A stretch of DNA of 64,000 nucleotides from Strix aluco (taxonomy: Eukaryota > Chordata > Aves > Strigiformes > Strigidae): positions 14,066,365-14,130,364 of the forward strand of contig NC_133946.1 in the NCBI RefSeq assembly GCF_031877795.1. The letters run 5' to 3'. Made by a program: the position numbers and the translations under genes. This document shows positions 60,945-64,000 of this stretch, piece after piece. Positions within the stretch are counted from its first letter, which is position 1. Each line of letters begins with the position of its first letter. Below the pieces are notes generated by a model. It had not been told where the DNA came from. It did no database searches and saw only the letters and a list, made by a program, of their open reading frames with translations.

Positions 60945-60957
60945 CCCCCCCCCCCCC
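60945..60957 (+). repeat. Poly(C) tract
   Basis: Thirteen consecutive C following TCTT. It is about 220 bp from the A/C-rich repeat. Confidence 0.9.
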
Positions 60958-63900
60958 AGCCTTTAGATTTGGTAGGGATTTCTGGATTTGCTCTGGTCAT
61001 GTTACAGCTGCCCCTGAGACATTGAATACAGCAATGATCCTACAGAGCAGTTTTGCCTCTAGTCCTGCTAGGGATTCCTTATCTGTGTTGTTATTACAGC
61101 TTTTTGGCTCTTTCACGTTGTTTTGTGTGAAGGACAGAGGGAGAAGAAAATGTCTGGTGATTGGATACTCTTTGGCTGTGGTTCAAAAACATAAATGCAG
61201 TATTTTCTCCTTAAAAATAGAAAAAGCCCACTGCTGCTTTATTACTTGACCTTTATGTAGAATTATAATGACTAGGCAACACAGTTCTGCTGACAGGCTG
61301 TCTGGAAGTGTTAATTGAAGTTATTAAAAGAAAAAATCAAGAAATAGAAACAACACTCAAATGTTGCTGCCAGCTCAAACCTTCATATTTTTTGTGTATA
61401 GGTAATTTCACAAGCATACCCTGATTTTAATTTTTTTCAGTTTGTAGGAAGAAGGTTGTGTTTGTCTACTGGATTTGTTGTCTTTAGATAAAGACACGCT
61501 TAAAGGTAGAGATTGCAATTAGTATGAAGATAACCTAGTGGAGGACAATCACTGTTTGGAGAGCTGGGATTGAAAGTACATCACTCAATCACATGTGTTT
61601 TACATGTTTCTTGGTTGTTGCTAAATTGGATCTCCTTGTATTCTGTTGAGATATCTTATTAGCAGGCAATAACTTTGACATTTCTTATTTCTTCCATTTT
61701 AATTTTTCTGTAGCTCTGTGATGTCCTTTTCTTTCTTTTCCACACTATGTTGAGGAAAGTGGGGAAAAAAAAATATGATAAACTTTAGTGATAGAACTAT
61801 CCAGTTTATTAGTAATTCAAATAGAGAGGTTGTTCAATGACTAGAGATCTATTCTTGGCCTTTTGTGTTTGTGTTAACTTCTAGGTGAACGTGTGTTTAT
61901 CTGTATTGGTCTAAAGCTGGTTTCAAGGTTTTTGGAGTTATGACAAAAAAGAGCAATTGGATATTAACTCTGTAAAATGAAAAACTTAATAGCTTCTGGC
62001 AAATATTTTGAAAATACCATCACTGTTTACCAGGTAATGCCTTGTGATACTTCCAATAGAGACTTGGCTAGTGTGGGCTGTGACCTGAATTAATAATATT
62101 GTTTTGCTCATCTCTGTTAAAATGTCAGATTTTTTTTTTGTTCTTTAGAGGAATATCAATGTAAGTAAAGATGTCTTTCAGACTGCCTGTATGACTAACT
62201 AGAATTGATATTAAGGAAGATGAAATCTTTTCATTATGGAAAATGAATTGTATAGAGAGATGTGCAAAGCTATTATTGTCATCTTTCCTTGCAGCGAGTT
62301 ACTTGTGTAGGTCCTTACTCTTTTTACCTTCACTGAAGTTGTTAAATACAATGTTATCGTCTTCTCTAGGTACTTATTTACAGTATTGAACACTGGCATA
62401 TTTGGTTTCAATTTGTACTTGCCTCATGTTTAACTCTGGGTAAGTCACTTAATTTCTGTTTCTCTTTCCTGCCTGGATAGGGAGATAATATTCTTTTCTT
62501 TCTCTTCATTTTAAGCTCCTTCTGGGATTTTTTTTGATGTTTGGAGGGGAAATAATGAATCTTAGCTGTAATTTCATTACACTTAAAAGCCTCATGTTAA
62601 CAAATAACAGAAAACCATGATAACCTGTAGGCATTTCTTCAGAGCAGTGTAGTCTACACTTGTACAGGCTTTAGAAGGTAAGGTGCAAAAATCTCCTACT
62701 TTTCTTTGTGCCCTACAAAATGTCTAGTTGAAATAAAAGCCCTTTTATTTCTGATTTCTCCACACAGAGACTGGGAAGACACAAGATCCCAGCTCCTGTT
62801 GAGGGGACAAGATGAAATCCTTTAGACTGGATGTTGTTTGCATGTAGCTACGGTGTCAAGGGTAAATCAGACCAAAGCAGGGGAATTTCACCTGGATTAA
62901 TTTATTGCCAGCCGACACAAACCTCTGACCTCTAATACAGATGTTGAGGTTGAGCCCCCAGCCTGGCCTCAACTGCCCATATTTTCAGGGAGACCTAGGA
63001 GGTTGAGGTGGTGCTGGCAGTGGTTTCCTCGTGGTCCCCCTCATGGTGGTTGCAAACCCCTCCTCAGCTCAGCCCTGAGGCTGCTGGCCTGGCGGTGCAG
63101 TTTGGGCTGGGTTCTGCTGCTGGGGTTTAGCTTACCAGTTCCAACTGGTGGGCAGCAGCTGGGGACTCCCCTCTCAGGTGGTGTGGGGGCCCTTAGAGCC
63201 ACACCTGTGAGGTACTGCATTTACAGCTGGCATGTCCCCAGTTGCTGCTTTATATCTAGTTGGGGATGGCGGGGGTGGGCATGGAAGAAAAAAAAAAAGT
63301 AAAAGGAGGAGGAGTTGTTCTTCAGTCTGATGGCAAACTGGTGAGGAGGAAGCCCTTGTACTATGTAGGGGCCATTGATGCAGGCACCACCATGGCTGAC
63401 AGCCTGTTTATCTGTTTCTCTTCAGAAATACCTTTAAAACCAAGAGGTGGTGACCAGGAACAGGGATGCCTCTATTGAGACTTGTGTTGGTACAGGTGAT
63501 GTCAAATTGGCTGTTTGGTTTAAGAAGGGAGGGGGGAAAGCACTATGCAGTCTGTCAGGAAGCAAGGGAAGTGTAAATACAGAGGAGTTATACTTCTTAG
63601 CATTTTATGGTACCAAGTTGCATTAATACTGCTCTGAGAACCAATAAACATTTTTATATGGTGATTATTCTGCATCACACAAAAGATAAAATATAGCTCT
63701 GGAGTGCACCAACTTGCCACCTATTATTCAGTTCCTGAACCTCAAAAGCAAATTCTTTTCCAGTGAAACTGCCTCTAAAATGCTAATTGCTAGAAATGTG
63801 ACCACTAATCAGTTTGCTCCCATAATACTGCCATCTATATAAATTGGTGTGCCCCTTCTAGAAGGGGAGACTTTAAAGACTTTCACTGATAAGATTTAAA

Positions 63901-64000
63901 AAAATGATGCTAAGTGATTAGTCCAGTGGCTTTTTGCCCAAAATAATTTTCAGGGGATGGAGGGGGAGAAAGGAAATCTTAATCTGTTATGCCCTTCTCT

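Larger units (their letters stand above)
43095..64000. other. AT-rich DNA without recognised genes
   Basis: This stretch holds poly(C) tracts, an A/C-rich repeat, probable ancient repeat remains near 55329-55402, a GC-rich patch at about 63000-63240 and a motif-dense AT-rich block near 56520-56870. Open frames are at most about 110 codons and none is recognisable. There is no CpG island, so no housekeeping-type promoter is expected here. Confidence 0.5.

Noticed and set aside
63003-63302. 99-codon frame ending in a poly-lysine run
   Set aside because: The run of Lys comes from a genomic A tract, and the frame has no recognisable domain; GC-rich composition explains its length.
9966-64000. 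A second calcitonin/CGRP-family gene or CYP2R1/INSC exons downstream
   Set aside because: I looked for a ring motif followed by a helix and an amidation signal, and for a cytochrome P450 heme motif, on both strands and saw none. Small exons could still be missed by eye.
1-64000. tRNA, rRNA, CRISPR array, prokaryotic operon or endogenous retrovirus
   Set aside because: No cloverleaf-like A and B boxes, repeat-spacer arrays or retroviral genes were recognised.

Overview
The window is vertebrate nuclear DNA and almost certainly avian. It carries one clearly recognisable gene, CALCA (calcitonin / calcitonin gene-related peptide), with complete exon structure on the + strand between about 4.92 and 9.96 kb. 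The bird assignment rests on three things: the encoded 32-residue calcitonin and 37-residue CGRP match the chicken peptides as I remember them, a CR1 retroposon 3' tail sits at 43041-43094, and introns and repeat content are compact. The signal and pro-segment sequence suggests a bird other than chicken, but that comparison is from memory.

Layout. Positions 1-2580 are AT-rich upstream flank with no supported gene. Positions about 2590-5290 are a large CpG island holding a TATA promoter, a consensus cAMP response element, CCAAT boxes and a GGTGAT microsatellite. Exon 1 is non-coding (about 4920-4983). Exon 2 holds the start codon and signal peptide, and exon 3 the shared pro-region. Exon 4 encodes calcitonin and its C-terminal flanking peptide and ends in its own poly(A) signals. 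Exon 5 encodes CGRP, and exon 6 is the CGRP 3'UTR with a final poly(A) signal. The reading phase across 2-3-4 and 2-3-5 is exact, giving precursors of 138 and 125 residues.

The gene is a textbook tissue-specific splicing/polyadenylation switch: exon 4 inclusion gives calcitonin, exon 4 skipping gives CGRP. The sequence retains candidate control signals for that switch: eight UGCAUG (RBFOX-type) hexamers across the gene, two of them just upstream of exon 4, and a CAG/GTAAG pseudo 5' splice site about 300 nt past the exon 4 poly(A) signal. Two unusual features are a perfect 17-bp tandem duplication that doubles the exon 1 splice donor, and an AATAAA hexamer 13 nt inside intron 5.

From about 9.96 to 64 kb the sequence is AT-rich, without CpG islands or any exon I can recognise. 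It holds simple repeats, one short CR1 tail, probable ancient repeat debris, several palindromes and short tandem duplications, a few locally GC-rich patches, and stretches that look like candidate conserved non-coding elements. No new genetic system was found; the most interesting material is the RNA-processing control region of CALCA.
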